From positions 434,001 to 498,000 of the forward strand of contig NZ_JACYFJ010000002.1 in assembly GCF_014855495.1 (NCBI RefSeq): a stretch of DNA of 64,000 bases, given 5' to 3'. The notes beneath the pieces are model-generated. The model saw only the letters and a list, made by a program, of their open reading frames with translations, had not been told where the DNA came from and made no database searches. Positions 56,494 through 64,000 of the stretch are shown in pieces (position 1 is the first letter of the stretch; the number at the start of each line of letters is the position of its first letter). Made by a program: the position numbers and the translations under genes. The stretch comes from Euzebyella saccharophila. Its GTDB lineage: Bacteria > Bacteroidota > Bacteroidia > Flavobacteriales > Flavobacteriaceae.

Positions 56494-57192
56494 TTAAAAT
56501 GCTTGGTAAACTATACCGGATATTATGGCCAGCCCAAAACTTAACAGGGTACCTATGAGGATGTATTCCGTTAATTTACGGTTATTACTTTCTTTTAAAT
56601 CATTGAACCTAAAGACCGATTTTGCTCCGATCAAAAGTCCAATGGCCTCCCACCTACCCATAATAATGAACATAAGAACAAAAAGGCGCTCAATGATGCC
56701 AATGTACTTTCCTGCGTTTGGCAGGGATTTATGGTCTAGTTCTATTTTATCGGACATGGCTTCCAACAGTTTTCCCATGATAATGGAAGAAGGAAAACTC
56801 ACAAAGACGATTGCTGTTACCAGACCCCAATCAATTTTAGAAAAGAGCATTGCTGTATGAGGCGACAAATTTTGGTAATAGACCACCATGTATATTACAA
56901 TTAAATGTAATACCTGGTCTATAAAAAAAGGCACACTTTTTAATTTAAAGTATGGTGTGGCGTATAATTTGGCAAGGTCTATCAAGTAATGGGAGAAGGT
57001 AATAATGGCTACTGGAAGTAAGTAATCTAAATCCCATAGTAATACCATTGAAATCAAAAAATGTACAAGTACATGAACATATAGGTATTTTGATTTTATT
57101 TTATTCGCCTCTTTGTGTATGACCCAACGACCGGGCTGCAATAAAAAATCCCCAATTAAATGGGCCAAGAACAATTTGGTAAACAAAATCAT
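56494..57192 (-). CDS. DUF3307 polytopic membrane protein, SatD partner
   Basis: A 232-residue protein with about six helices. His and Asp recur at helix ends: His11/Asp15 (FLAHLIGDFLLQ), His40/His44 (YVHVLVHF), His68/Asp72 (TFSHYLIDL) and Asp92/His96 (FIDQVLHL). Such buried His/Asp pairs recall membrane metal-dependent hydrolase families such as YdjM/DUF457. The C-terminal part (GKYIGIIERLFVLMFI ... IGLLIGAKSVFRF) is the conserved DUF3307 end. It begins 1 nt after the SatD gene, so the two form one unit. A metal-dependent activity on lipid or a diffusible molecule is a guess. Confidence 0.88.
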   Translation of the reverse strand: MILFTKLFLAHLIGDFLLQPGRWVIHKEANKIKSKYLYVHVLVHFLISMVLLWDLDYLLPVAIITFSHYLIDLAKLYATPYFKLKSVPFFIDQVLHLIVIYMVVYYQNLSPHTAMLFSKIDWGLVTAIVFVSFPSSIIMGKLLEAMSDKIELDHKSLPNAGKYIGIIERLFVLMFIIMGRWEAIGLLIGAKSVFRFNDLKESNNRKLTEYILIGTLLSFGLAIISGIVYQAF

Positions 57193-57193
57193 A

Positions 57194-57802
57194 TTAGTTC
57201 ACTTCTTTAAGATTCTCTCTATAAAACTCCAATAATTCTAACACTAAATCCAACCGCGCCCTTTTTTGTCTTTGGCTTACGGCCGATTGTTGAATACCTA
57301 AACGGTTTGCTATTTCTTGCTGAGATGCATCTGGATAATCTAGCGCCAAAACCACTATTTCTGCTGAAACCGGACTCCAATCATCCATAATATGCAACGC
57401 AAATTTGAGCATGAGGTTAAAAATACGGTCATGATTTTTGTTTCCCGTTGCAATACTCAAATTTATTTTATCCTCTTTTAGATGCTCAAATGTTCTGCCC
57501 GATCTTTGATATGCCGTTCCATTGGACTCACTTACTCCCTGACCTTGATAGTCTTCCCCGCCTAGACCTACTCCTATCCGGGCATCCAGTCCTTTTATTG
57601 TTTTTAACAAGGCCTTTATATATATAGCTTGCACCAGTGCTTCCTTGGCAGTTATTTTAAGTTGAAATTCATCTCCTCTGTACACTTCCCAATCATGGGG
57701 AGATTTACCTAATTTGGATAAATGCTTTTTTAATATCGGAAGCCATGTAGACGAGCTGTGATTTCCAGAACCTATGATATCTCCTGTTATTACCGCTACC
57801 AT
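57194..57802 (-). CDS. SatD family protein: palm-like domain plus C-terminal helix-turn-helix
   Basis: A 202-residue protein. The N-terminal part reads VAVITGDIIGS (Asp8), then VYRGDEFQLKI (Asp44, Glu45), then ARIGVGLGG; this order recalls the palm fold of GGDEF and class III nucleotide cyclases, where the two acidic sites hold metal. The tail (about 156-185, ASQQEIANRLGIQQSAVSQRQK) is a helix-turn-helix of the sigma-region-4/LuxR kind, so it likely binds DNA. The family name comes from an acid-tolerance locus of Streptococcus. It precedes the DUF3307 gene by 1 nt. A cluster of AAGCTA repeats upstream may be its own operator. Family call good; activity inferred. Confidence 0.85.
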   Translation of the reverse strand: MVAVITGDIIGSGNHSSSTWLPILKKHLSKLGKSPHDWEVYRGDEFQLKITAKEALVQAIYIKALLKTIKGLDARIGVGLGGEDYQGQGVSESNGTAYQRSGRTFEHLKEDKINLSIATGNKNHDRIFNLMLKFALHIMDDWSPVSAEIVVLALDYPDASQQEIANRLGIQQSAVSQRQKRARLDLVLELLEFYRENLKEVN

Positions 57803-57812
57803 TGTTATTAGT

Positions 57813-57898
57813 TTATAAGCTAATTTATTAAAATATTAACTAAAAAGCTAATAAATAAAAAAATAAGCTAAAAAGCTTATTTATTGAAATAGAAGCTA
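57813..57898. promoter_or_regulatory. Cluster of AAGCTA repeats (candidate operator) upstream of SatD
   Basis: AAGCTA occurs at 57817, 57845, 57865 and 57893, with AAGCTTA at 57873. Spacings are 28, 20 and 28 nt. The central two make an inverted repeat with 9-bp arms AAATAAGCT (57861-57869) / AGCTTATTT (57874-57882) and a 4-nt gap. The repeats fill the region between the SatD start and the 3' end of the methyltransferase gene, so they likely control SatD-DUF3307. Confidence 0.6.
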
Positions 57899-57911
57899 GT
57901 ATCCTTATAAA

Positions 57912-58364
57912 CTAAAACCATCTTCTAACTTTGAGACAGTATTGTCTATACTCCTTGCCAAAAATTGACTCAAGAGACCTTTCTTCAGGTTCTATCTGAA
58001 ACCTGTTCATATACCCCACAAAACCAGCTGCTAACAATGTATTGAAAGCATTGCCCAACCAAAGCCCAAAAGCCAAAAGCACCATGAGCATAGCCAAATA
58101 CATGGGGTTTCTGGAGTAGGCATAAACTCCACTATCTACCAAAGTGGTTGTTTTTGACGGGTCACGTGGATCTACAGTTGTTTTCCTACTATAAAACTGA
58201 AACAAGGCCCATATAACCACAATAGATGCCATCACCAACAGCCCAATCATTAAATAGGTCCTCCCAAAAAAATCAAAATAGCCAACAGGCAAGACCTTGG
58301 CCAAAAGAAACATCAAAGCACTGAAGAAAAGAAAAACTATAACAGGAGGTACTTTTAACTGCAT
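57912..58364 (-). CDS. Isoprenylcysteine carboxylmethyltransferase-like membrane methyltransferase
   Basis: A small membrane methyltransferase of the ICMT/PEMT group. The start is ATG 58364 (MQLKVPPVIVFLFF), 150 residues; a longer frame opens at a TTG at 58385 that is part of a -7 promoter element, so it cannot be translated. Four to five helices, with the C-terminal SAM site TTLVDSGVYAYSRNPMYLAMLMVLLAFGLWLGN and EPEERSLESIFGKEYRQYCLKVRRW, all conserved. Substrate unknown; lipid or small thiol is possible. Transcribed towards the SatD region but with its own promoter. Confidence 0.92.
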   Translation of the reverse strand: MQLKVPPVIVFLFFSALMFLLAKVLPVGYFDFFGRTYLMIGLLVMASIVVIWALFQFYSRKTTVDPRDPSKTTTLVDSGVYAYSRNPMYLAMLMVLLAFGLWLGNAFNTLLAAGFVGYMNRFQIEPEERSLESIFGKEYRQYCLKVRRWF

Positions 58365-58382
58365 AAATGGAAATTTCACAAA

Positions 58383-58390
58383 CAAAATTA
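58383..58390 (-). promoter_or_regulatory. -7 element of the methyltransferase gene
   Basis: TAATTTTG on the minus strand, exact TAnnTTTG, 19 nt before the ATG at 58364. It fixes that start because the upstream TTG lies within the box. Confidence 0.6.
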
Positions 58391-58444
58391 ACTATTTTAC
58401 GTCCATAAGAAGCATCCCAAACGTATAATACATATATCCTCCAA

Positions 58445-59035
58445 ATGAAACTTGTCTTCGCCACACATAACCAAAACAAATTTCAAGAAGTAAAGCTATT
58501 AATGCCAGATTACATAGTTCTTCTTTCACTAACGGACATTTCTTGTTTTGACGAAATTGAGGAAACAGGCACTACCTTGGAAGAAAATGCCCAAATTAAA
58601 GCAAACTATGTTACCAAAAAGTATGATCTACCTTGTTTTTCTGATGATACGGGGCTTTTAGTTAACGCTCTAAATGGTAAACCTGGTGTTTATTCTGCCA
58701 GATATGCAGGAAATCATAAAAATTCTGAAGACAATATGGCCAAATTGCTTCATGAACTTAAAGATGAAAATGATAGACGAGCCTATTTTAAAACCGTTAT
58801 AGCTTTAAATTTACCAGAACAAAACTACCTATTTAAAGGAGAGGCCCACGGCGAAATTACCATAGGCAAGCAAGGTGAAAAGGGTTTTGGATATGACCCT
58901 ATTTTCAAACCCTTAGGATATGACCAAACTTTTGCTCAATTAACGATCGATGTAAAAAATAAAATTAGCCATCGAGGAAAAGCCATAGACCAACTTGTAC
59001 AATTCTTAAAAAACAATCATGTCATCACAAAGTAG
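58445..59035 (+). CDS. rdgB: Non-canonical purine NTP pyrophosphatase (RdgB/HAM1)
   Basis: House-cleaning enzyme that hydrolyses dITP, XTP and similar to monophosphates. The start MKLVFATHNQNKFQEVKLLM contains the THNxxK substrate motif (7-12). The Asp-bearing FSDDTGLLVNALNGKPGVYSARYAG (about 65-89) and GEKGFGYDPIF complete the site. 196 residues, normal. It overlaps the next gene by 17 nt, so both are co-translated. Confidence 0.97.
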   Translation: MKLVFATHNQNKFQEVKLLMPDYIVLLSLTDISCFDEIEETGTTLEENAQIKANYVTKKYDLPCFSDDTGLLVNALNGKPGVYSARYAGNHKNSEDNMAKLLHELKDENDRRAYFKTVIALNLPEQNYLFKGEAHGEITIGKQGEKGFGYDPIFKPLGYDQTFAQLTIDVKNKISHRGKAIDQLVQFLKNNHVITK

Positions 59036-59627
59036 AAAAATAGAGGAGCGCGGGGGAGTACTGATTATATTTTTTGTTGCCCTACTGGCCATTATGGAAG
59101 TAATCAACAACTCTTTTGAAAAGAAAATTACAGATGCAGATAATAATGAAGTAAGCTATTCAGATTGGTACAACGCCAAAAGTATTAAGCAGGTAATGAA
59201 GGAAAATGAACGCGATTTTTTAATTGCCCTGTTAAGTACAGGGATGATAGACAGGGAACGATCCGCGGCCATGAAGGAAAAAATTGAAAAGACCAAACAA
59301 CTGGTAATTAAATACGAGGCGGAAAAAACAGAAATCTTAATGGGTTCCGCAAATATTCCTCCAAGCTCTTGGGCACAGGATTTAGACGGGGAAATGGGTA
59401 AAATCATTGGTCTTCGTGAGTGGCGAGAGAAAGCAAAAACCTTGAAAGAGACCGTAGGAAAAATTAATATGGGCATTCTTTTTCTACAAATAAGCGTTGT
59501 TTTTGGAGTGGTATGTCTAATCATTCAAGAAAACCCCAAATTGCAACAGACCTTTACTTGGCTAATGATCGGGTCTGGCTTTATAGGTATTGCTTTGTCC
59601 TTATACGGGTATATATTGTCCCTTTAA
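59019..59627 (+). CDS. Membrane protein of unknown function, three helices
   Basis: A 202-residue protein with one helix near the N-terminus (about 13-29) and two at the C-terminus (about 150-167 and 180-200), with a helical soluble region rich in Lys, Glu and Arg between. It resembles DUF4337-type proteins in layout (a coiled segment between membrane helices), but I cannot confirm the family. It starts 17 nt inside rdgB, which suggests a shared transcript. The end of the gene is followed by the deaD leader with its own promoter. Confidence 0.72.
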   Translation: MSSQSRKIEERGGVLIIFFVALLAIMEVINNSFEKKITDADNNEVSYSDWYNAKSIKQVMKENERDFLIALLSTGMIDRERSAAMKEKIEKTKQLVIKYEAEKTEILMGSANIPPSSWAQDLDGEMGKIIGLREWREKAKTLKETVGKINMGILFLQISVVFGVVCLIIQENPKLQQTFTWLMIGSGFIGIALSLYGYILSL

Positions 59628-59669
59628 TCGGATAATAATAAAAGATCTTCATTTCTAAATAAATAAGCT

Positions 59670-59677
59670 TACCTTTG
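59670..59677 (+). promoter_or_regulatory. -7 element of the DEAD-box helicase gene
   Basis: TACCTTTG, exact TAnnTTTG, about 110 nt before the helicase ATG. The leader would run from about 59683 to 59786, unusually long for this window. Confidence 0.6.
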
Positions 59678-59701
59678 CCGCTTATTTTTAACGCCGCCGG
59701 T

Positions 59702-59767
59702 ATGGCAGGTGTTGCACTGAGTACTAGGGTTATACACGATAATCGCTCTAAGCAACACACCTATTAG
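59702..59767 (+). other. Possible upstream ORF of 21 codons in the helicase leader
   Basis: ATG 59702 to TAG 59767 encodes MAGVALSTRVIHDNRSKQHTY. It covers both arms of one hairpin (GTGTTGC 59709-59715 / GCAACAC 59752-59758) and runs into the second (AATCGCT 59741-59747 / AGCGATT 59766-59772), so ribosomes on it would open these. There is no evidence of translation beyond the open frame. Confidence 0.3.
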
Positions 59768-59786
59768 CGATTTAAGTATAACTTAT

Positions 59787-61550
59787 ATGACAAAATTTGA
59801 AGCATTGGGGCTAAATGATGCCCTATTGAATGCTATTAAGGATATGGGCTTTGAGAGTCCGTCCGAAGTGCAAGAAAAAGCAATCCCAATTTTATTGGAA
59901 AACGAGTCCGATCTAGTGGCTCTGGCCCAGACCGGAACAGGTAAAACTGCAGCATTTGGTTTCCCACTTATTCAAAAGCTGGATGTCAATAGCAGGACCA
60001 CTCAAGGGCTTATTTTATCCCCTACCCGAGAATTGTGCTTACAGATTACCACAGAAATGCAAGCATATTCCAAATATGTGAAGGGTTTAAGCACGGTTGC
60101 CATCTATGGTGGAGCCAGTATAACGGAACAGGCCAGACAAATTAAAAGAGGAGCCCAGATAGTGGTGGCCACTCCTGGTAGAATGAAGGATATGATTGGC
60201 CGTGGTTTGGTAGATATTTCCAAAATTGACTATTGTATTCTAGATGAAGCAGATGAAATGCTCAACATGGGCTTTTATGAGGATATCAAGGATATTTTAT
60301 CCAACACTCCGCAAGATAAATCTACATGGTTGTTTAGCGCTACTATGCCCAAGGAGGTTTCCGTTATTGCCAAAAAATTCATGCATAACCCAACTGAAAT
60401 TACAGTTGGCACCAAAAATGCCGGTTCTACCAATGTGGACCACGAATATTATGTAGTAAGCGGAAGGGACAGGTACCCCGCACTTAAGCGTTTGGCAGAT
60501 GCCAATCCAGATATTTTTTCGGTGGTATTCTGTAGAACTAAAAGGGATACTCAAAAGGTTGCCGAAAAATTAATAGAAGACGGTTACAATGCCGGGGCCT
60601 TGCACGGAGATTTAAGCCAAAACCAAAGAGATTTGGTTATGAACGCCTTCCGTAAAAAACAAATACAAATGCTGGTGGCAACAGATGTGGCCGCCCGTGG
60701 AATAGATGTTGATGACATAACCCATGTTATCAATTATCAATTACCAGATGAAATTGAAACCTACACCCACCGTAGCGGTAGAACAGGTAGGGCCGGTAAA
60801 TCTGGTATTTCAATGGTAATCGTTACCAAAAGCGAATTGCGTAAAATTCGCTCTATAGAAAAAATAGTTAAGCAAAACTTTATCAGCAAAAATATTCCAA
60901 CAGGAATTGAAATTTGTGAAATTCAGTTGTACCACTTGGCCAACAAAATAAAGGAGACCAAAATCAATAAGGATGTAGAGAACTATTTACCTGCCATCAA
61001 TGAGGTTTTGGAAGGTATTGACAGGGACGAACTAATCAAAAAAATCGTTTCGGTAGAGTTTACAAGATTCTCCAACTACTACAACAAGACCAAGGACCTC
61101 AATAGTGGAGGTAACGACCGAGGTTCTGATAGAGGTGGTTCAAATAATGGTTCTGTTCGCTACTTTATTAATGTAGGTGAAAAGGATGGTTATGACTGGA
61201 TGAGTTTAAAAGACTTTTTAAGGGATACGCTCAACCTAGGAAAAGAAGATGTTTACAAGGTGGATACCAAAGATACCTTTTCATTCTTTAACACAGATGA
61301 GGCACACACCGAAGCCATTTTACAATTCTTTACGGATTTTAAACTGGAAGGAAGGTTTATAAATGTGGAGATTTCCAAAAATCCTGGTGGCGATGGCTTA
61401 CGAGGTAGAAAGGGCAAATCCAAAAGAAGAGGCCGGGATAGAGATCGCGGAGGTAACCGAGGTAGAAGAAATGACAACAGTAGTTCTAAGAAAGGCTCAA
61501 GCTTCTCCGGAAAAAGGCGTAGCAAGAAAAACAGAAGTGACTTCTTTTAG
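59787..61550 (+). CDS. DEAD-box ATP-dependent RNA helicase
   Basis: A 587-residue helicase of the CsdA/DbpA type that remodels RNA in ribosome assembly or cold adaptation. Motifs in order: Q region GFESPSEVQEKAIP, motif I AQTGTGKTA, PTREL, TPGR, DEAD, SAT, DVAARGID and HRSGRTGRAG. A DbpA-like RNA-binding domain (about 450-525, RYFINVGEKDGYDWMSLKDFL) and a basic Arg/Gly/Lys-rich tail (about 530-587) follow. Complete. The 104-nt leader with an upstream ORF and competing helices suggests post-transcriptional control, as for cold-shock helicases. A terminator follows. Confidence 0.96.
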   Translation: MTKFEALGLNDALLNAIKDMGFESPSEVQEKAIPILLENESDLVALAQTGTGKTAAFGFPLIQKLDVNSRTTQGLILSPTRELCLQITTEMQAYSKYVKGLSTVAIYGGASITEQARQIKRGAQIVVATPGRMKDMIGRGLVDISKIDYCILDEADEMLNMGFYEDIKDILSNTPQDKSTWLFSATMPKEVSVIAKKFMHNPTEITVGTKNAGSTNVDHEYYVVSGRDRYPALKRLADANPDIFSVVFCRTKRDTQKVAEKLIEDGYNAGALHGDLSQNQRDLVMNAFRKKQIQMLVATDVAARGIDVDDITHVINYQLPDEIETYTHRSGRTGRAGKSGISMVIVTKSELRKIRSIEKIVKQNFISKNIPTGIEICEIQLYHLANKIKETKINKDVENYLPAINEVLEGIDRDELIKKIVSVEFTRFSNYYNKTKDLNSGGNDRGSDRGGSNNGSVRYFINVGEKDGYDWMSLKDFLRDTLNLGKEDVYKVDTKDTFSFFNTDEAHTEAILQFFTDFKLEGRFINVEISKNPGGDGLRGRKGKSKRRGRDRDRGGNRGRRNDNSSSKKGSSFSGKRRSKKNRSDFF

Positions 61551-61563
61551 TTAATCATATATT

Positions 61564-61590
61564 AAAAAATACGCTTCGGCGTATTTTTTC
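61564..61590 (+). terminator. Terminator after the helicase gene
   Basis: Stem AATACGC / GCGTATT closed by a very stable C(TTCG)G tetraloop (61574-61579), flanked by A and T runs; ends TTTTTT. Confidence 0.92.
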
Positions 61591-61628
61591 GTTTTGTTTA
61601 GTACTTTTAAATTTCCATTTATAAGTTA

Positions 61629-62402
61629 ATGAGAGCACTCCTTACCCTTTTCCTGTTAATATCTACTACCGCCATTTTTGCCCAAGATGAAGAACCGGAA
61701 CTGCAGCCATTGAAAGCGGTAGTTGTAAATGCCCAAACCGAAAAAGCCATGGAAAGCGTTCACGTGGTCAACCTTACCCAGGTCATTGGCACTATTACGG
61801 ATCAAAATGGTGAGTTTACCGTTTCGGCAGCGGTAGATGATATTATTTACTTTTCGTTTTTAGGTTTCAAATCTCAGAAAATTAGGGTAACGAATGATAT
61901 GTTCAAGTTTGAAAATACTCAAATTGCCCTAACAGAATTGGCATATGCACTAGAAGAAGTGATTGTAAAACCCTATCAACTTACCGGTTATTTGGAAATA
62001 GACGTAAAGAACTACCCCATAAACAACTCCTACCAATATAGTATTTCCGGTCTTTCTGTGAGTTACGAAGGAGGGAACAAAAACCCCAGTGCGGTAACCA
62101 AAGTATTGGGTGCCATCCTCAATCCAGCGGATCTTCTTCGAAATTTGTTTGGAAAACAACCCAACCAGATGCGTAAACTTCGCAAAATGAAGGAAGATGA
62201 TCAAATCAGGGATTTATTGGCTTCCAAATTTGATCGCGAGACCTTAACGGAGCTTCTACAAATAGAGAAGGTAGACATTGAAGACATTCTTAACAACTGT
62301 AATTATTCCAAATCATTTATCACTACGGCAAACGACCTTCAAATTTTGGATGCTGTAAGTAGTTGCTACGAGGAATTTAAAGTCCTCAATCGCAAAAAAT
62401 AA
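61629..62402 (+). CDS. Exported protein with carboxypeptidase-regulatory-like domain
   Basis: A 257-residue exported protein: signal peptide (about 1-18, TTAIFAQ) and a CarboxypepD_reg-like beta sandwich (about 25-112): LKAVVVNAQTEKAMESVHVVNLTQVIGTITDQNGEFTV and DIIYFSFLGFKSQKI. The remaining 140 residues (LEEVIVKPYQLTGYLEIDVKNYPINNSYQYSI ...) resemble proteins that carry only the TonB-receptor accessory domain without a barrel. Function unknown. It precedes the amylase gene by 44 nt on the same strand; a shared transcript is possible. Confidence 0.85.
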   Translation: MRALLTLFLLISTTAIFAQDEEPELQPLKAVVVNAQTEKAMESVHVVNLTQVIGTITDQNGEFTVSAAVDDIIYFSFLGFKSQKIRVTNDMFKFENTQIALTELAYALEEVIVKPYQLTGYLEIDVKNYPINNSYQYSISGLSVSYEGGNKNPSAVTKVLGAILNPADLLRNLFGKQPNQMRKLRKMKEDDQIRDLLASKFDRETLTELLQIEKVDIEDILNNCNYSKSFITTANDLQILDAVSSCYEEFKVLNRKK

Positions 62403-62452
62403 TTCTTTGATTTCCTCCGGGCATTTTATAGCTTTAGACAAAATAGATGTCC

Positions 62453-64000
62453 ATGAAGAACCTACTCGCCGTGTGCTTTCTTTTGTTATTCGCTTACTCA
62501 TGTGTTGAACAAAAAAAGGAACAAAGCAAAGAACCTACCATTGTAAGCGAGAACATTGAAGACAGCGTCATTACTAAACCATTTCTCTGGGAAGCTGCCA
62601 ATATTTATTTCTTATTGACAGACCGCTTCAATAATGAAAACACTGATAATGACCTAAACTTTAATCGTACGGAACCCACGGGGCCTTTAAGAGGTTTTAT
62701 GGGAGGTGATATACAAGGGATAACCCAAAAAATTGAGGAAGGATATTTTTCTGATTTAGGTGTCAATGCCATTTGGTTCACTCCTGTTGTAGAGCAAATT
62801 CATGGGGCCACAGATGAAGGAACGGGCAATACCTACGCCTATCATGGTTATTGGACCAAAGACTGGACTGCTCTAGACCCCAATTTTGGTGATAGGAAAG
62901 ATCTGCAAAAGTTAGTTAAGACGGCACATGAAAACGGTATTCGAATTCTAATGGATGTAGTGCTTAACCATACCGGTCCTGTTACGGAATTAGACCCTGT
63001 GTGGCCAGAAGAATGGGTACGAACCACTCCTCCTTGTAATTTTAGCAATTATGAAGGTACTACCGCATGTACTTTGGTGGAGAATCTTCCGGATATTTAT
63101 ACGGATTCTAATACCGATGTGGAACTGCCAGATGCCTTATTGGCCAAATGGAAAGAGGAAGGCAGGCTCAGTCAAGAATTGGATGAACTACAGCTTTTTT
63201 TTGAACGAACCGGCTACCCTAGGGCTCCCAGATTTTATATCATAAAATGGCTAACGGACTATGTAAACCAATTGGGAATTGATGGCTTTAGGGTAGACAC
63301 TGTAAAACATGCCGATGAAAAAGCATGGAGCGAACTTTATACAGAGGCCTCCAAAGCTTTTGAGAATTGGAAAAAAATGAATCCTGATAAGGTCTTGGAC
63401 AACACCCCATTTTTTATGATGGGCGAAGTTTATGGCTATGGAATTTCTAGTGGAAGGGAATATGACTTTGGCGATAAAAAAGTGGATTATTTTAATCATG
63501 GTTTTAAAAGCCTTATCAATTTTGAACTAAAGAACGATGCCCAAAAAGATTACGAAAACATCTTTAAAAAATACCATCAACTGTTACATACTAAACTAGA
63601 AAATCAAGGAGTGGTCAATTACCTATCTTCCCATGATGATGGAAATCCGTTTGACCGTGAGAGAACCAATCCAAAAAAAGCGGCCAATATTCTACTGCTT
63701 ACACCAGGGGCTTCCCAAATCTATTATGGTGATGAAACGGCAAGAAGTCTATCTATGGATAGTACAGATGGCAATCCGGTTATAGGTGATGCCAATCTAC
63801 GTTCCTTTATGAATTGGGATGAATTGGATAGTCTTCCGGAAAAAAAGGACATACTGTCACACTGGCAAAAATTAGGATGTTTTAGAAATAACCATTTGGC
63901 CGTTGGGGCCGGAAGGCATAATAGACTATCTAAAACACCTTATGTATTTAGTAGGGCGTATGTAAAAGATGATTTTAAGGATAAAGTGATTATAGGTCTG
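62453..64000 (+). CDS. GH13 alpha-amylase family lipoprotein, C-terminus missing (runs off right edge)
   Basis: Start of a surface or periplasmic alpha-glucan hydrolase. Start ATG 62453 gives the lipoprotein signal MKNLLAVCFLLLFAYSC (Cys17); ATG 62447 two codons earlier is also possible. About 516 codons are visible. GH13 regions appear in order: DVVLNHTG (I), GFRVDTVKH (II, catalytic Asp), GEVYGYG (III, Glu) and YLSSHDDGNPF (IV, Asp). The N-terminal IYFLLTDRFNNENTDN is the metal-binding loop of the amylase subfamily. So all catalytic residues are present; the C-terminal beta domain is beyond the edge. It should cut starch-like glucans outside the cell, but no Sus-type genes lie in the visible part. 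Confidence 0.95.
   Translation, partial: MKNLLAVCFLLLFAYSCVEQKKEQSKEPTIVSENIEDSVITKPFLWEAANIYFLLTDRFNNENTDNDLNFNRTEPTGPLRGFMGGDIQGITQKIEEGYFSDLGVNAIWFTPVVEQIHGATDEGTGNTYAYHGYWTKDWTALDPNFGDRKDLQKLVKTAHENGIRILMDVVLNHTGPVTELDPVWPEEWVRTTPPCNFSNYEGTTACTLVENLPDIYTDSNTDVELPDALLAKWKEEGRLSQELDELQLFFERTGYPRAPRFYIIKWLTDYVNQLGIDGFRVDTVKHADEKAWSELYTEASKAFENWKKMNPDKVLDNTPFFMMGEVYGYGISSGREYDFGDKKVDYFNHGFKSLINFELKNDAQKDYENIFKKYHQLLHTKLENQGVVNYLSSHDDGNPFDRERTNPKKAANILLLTPGASQIYYGDETARSLSMDSTDGNPVIGDANLRSFMNWDELDSLPEKKDILSHWQKLGCFRNNHLAVGAGRHNRLSKTPYVFSRAYVKDDFKDKVIIGL

Overview
The window is a chromosomal segment of a member of the Bacteroidota, almost certainly the family Flavobacteriaceae. The signs are low G+C, families typical of that group (DUF4835, DUF4249, DUF4294, DUF6095-like and DUF6913-like proteins, an Oar-type TonB receptor, monomeric NADP-isocitrate dehydrogenase, a SerB-SerA fusion, a split 5'-nucleotidase), few Shine-Dalgarno sites, and many copies of the Bacteroidota promoter -7 element TAnnTTTG. 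I see no rRNA, tRNA, CRISPR array, insertion sequence or prophage. Nearly all the DNA is packed housekeeping genes.

Layout. 1-3.7 kb (minus): glycosyltransferase, YbbR-like protein, coaE and the N-terminal part of a sensor histidine kinase that leaves the left edge. 3.8-11.3 kb (minus): fabI, recN, a DUF4835 secreted protein, coaBC, an omega-like RNA polymerase protein, bamD, dapA and a DUF6913-like protein. 11.3-14.9 kb: a 5'-nucleotidase split into two exported proteins, a small conserved protein, a multi-pass membrane protein and a 55-residue membrane protein. 15-24.3 kb: ligA/prmC facing ribD-HAD-EamA-YigZ, a thioesterase, then dnaA with a phosphatase and a methyltransferase. 24.3-27.5 kb (minus): a lysozyme-like protein, then dapF-GNAT-mltG. 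27.6-34.5 kb (plus): a DegP-like protease, a coiled-coil membrane protein, GNAT, trmD, rplS, a 0.7-kb gap with its own strong terminator, and icd. 34.6-46 kb: TonB receptor-DUF4249-DUF6095, divergent DUF4294/M42 peptidase, NUDIX, hisS, a DUF6495-like protein and an Oar-type receptor. 46-52.7 kb: the rpsF-rpsR-rplI operon, a LytTR response regulator, and nadC-yihY-DUF2147-priA. 52.8-64 kb: rlmH, bestrophin, serB-serA fusion, a DUF3307/SatD pair, a methyltransferase, rdgB, a membrane protein, a DEAD-box RNA helicase with a structured leader, a carboxypeptidase-regulatory-domain protein and the start of a GH13 amylase lipoprotein.

The genes serve envelope building (fabI, bamD, mltG, dapA, dapF, TonB receptors), cofactor synthesis (coaE, coaBC, ribD, nadC), translation and tRNA/rRNA modification (rplS, rpsF-rpsR-rplI, trmD, rlmH, hisS, prmC), and replication and repair (dnaA, ligA, priA, recN). 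Convergent pairs usually share a bidirectional hairpin terminator.

The best leads for something undescribed are: (1) the SatD/DUF3307 pair, which looks like a palm-domain nucleotide-polymerase protein with a DNA-binding tail plus a polytopic membrane partner, preceded by a cluster of AAGCTA repeats; (2) the DEAD-box helicase leader, with a 21-codon upstream ORF and two mutually exclusive helices; (3) the rplS-icd gap, which ends in a very strong terminator without an intact gene; (4) a CTG start for the YbbR protein in a CTGA overlap; and (5) a CoaC domain lacking the usual catalytic cysteine. All are read from sequence alone and untested.
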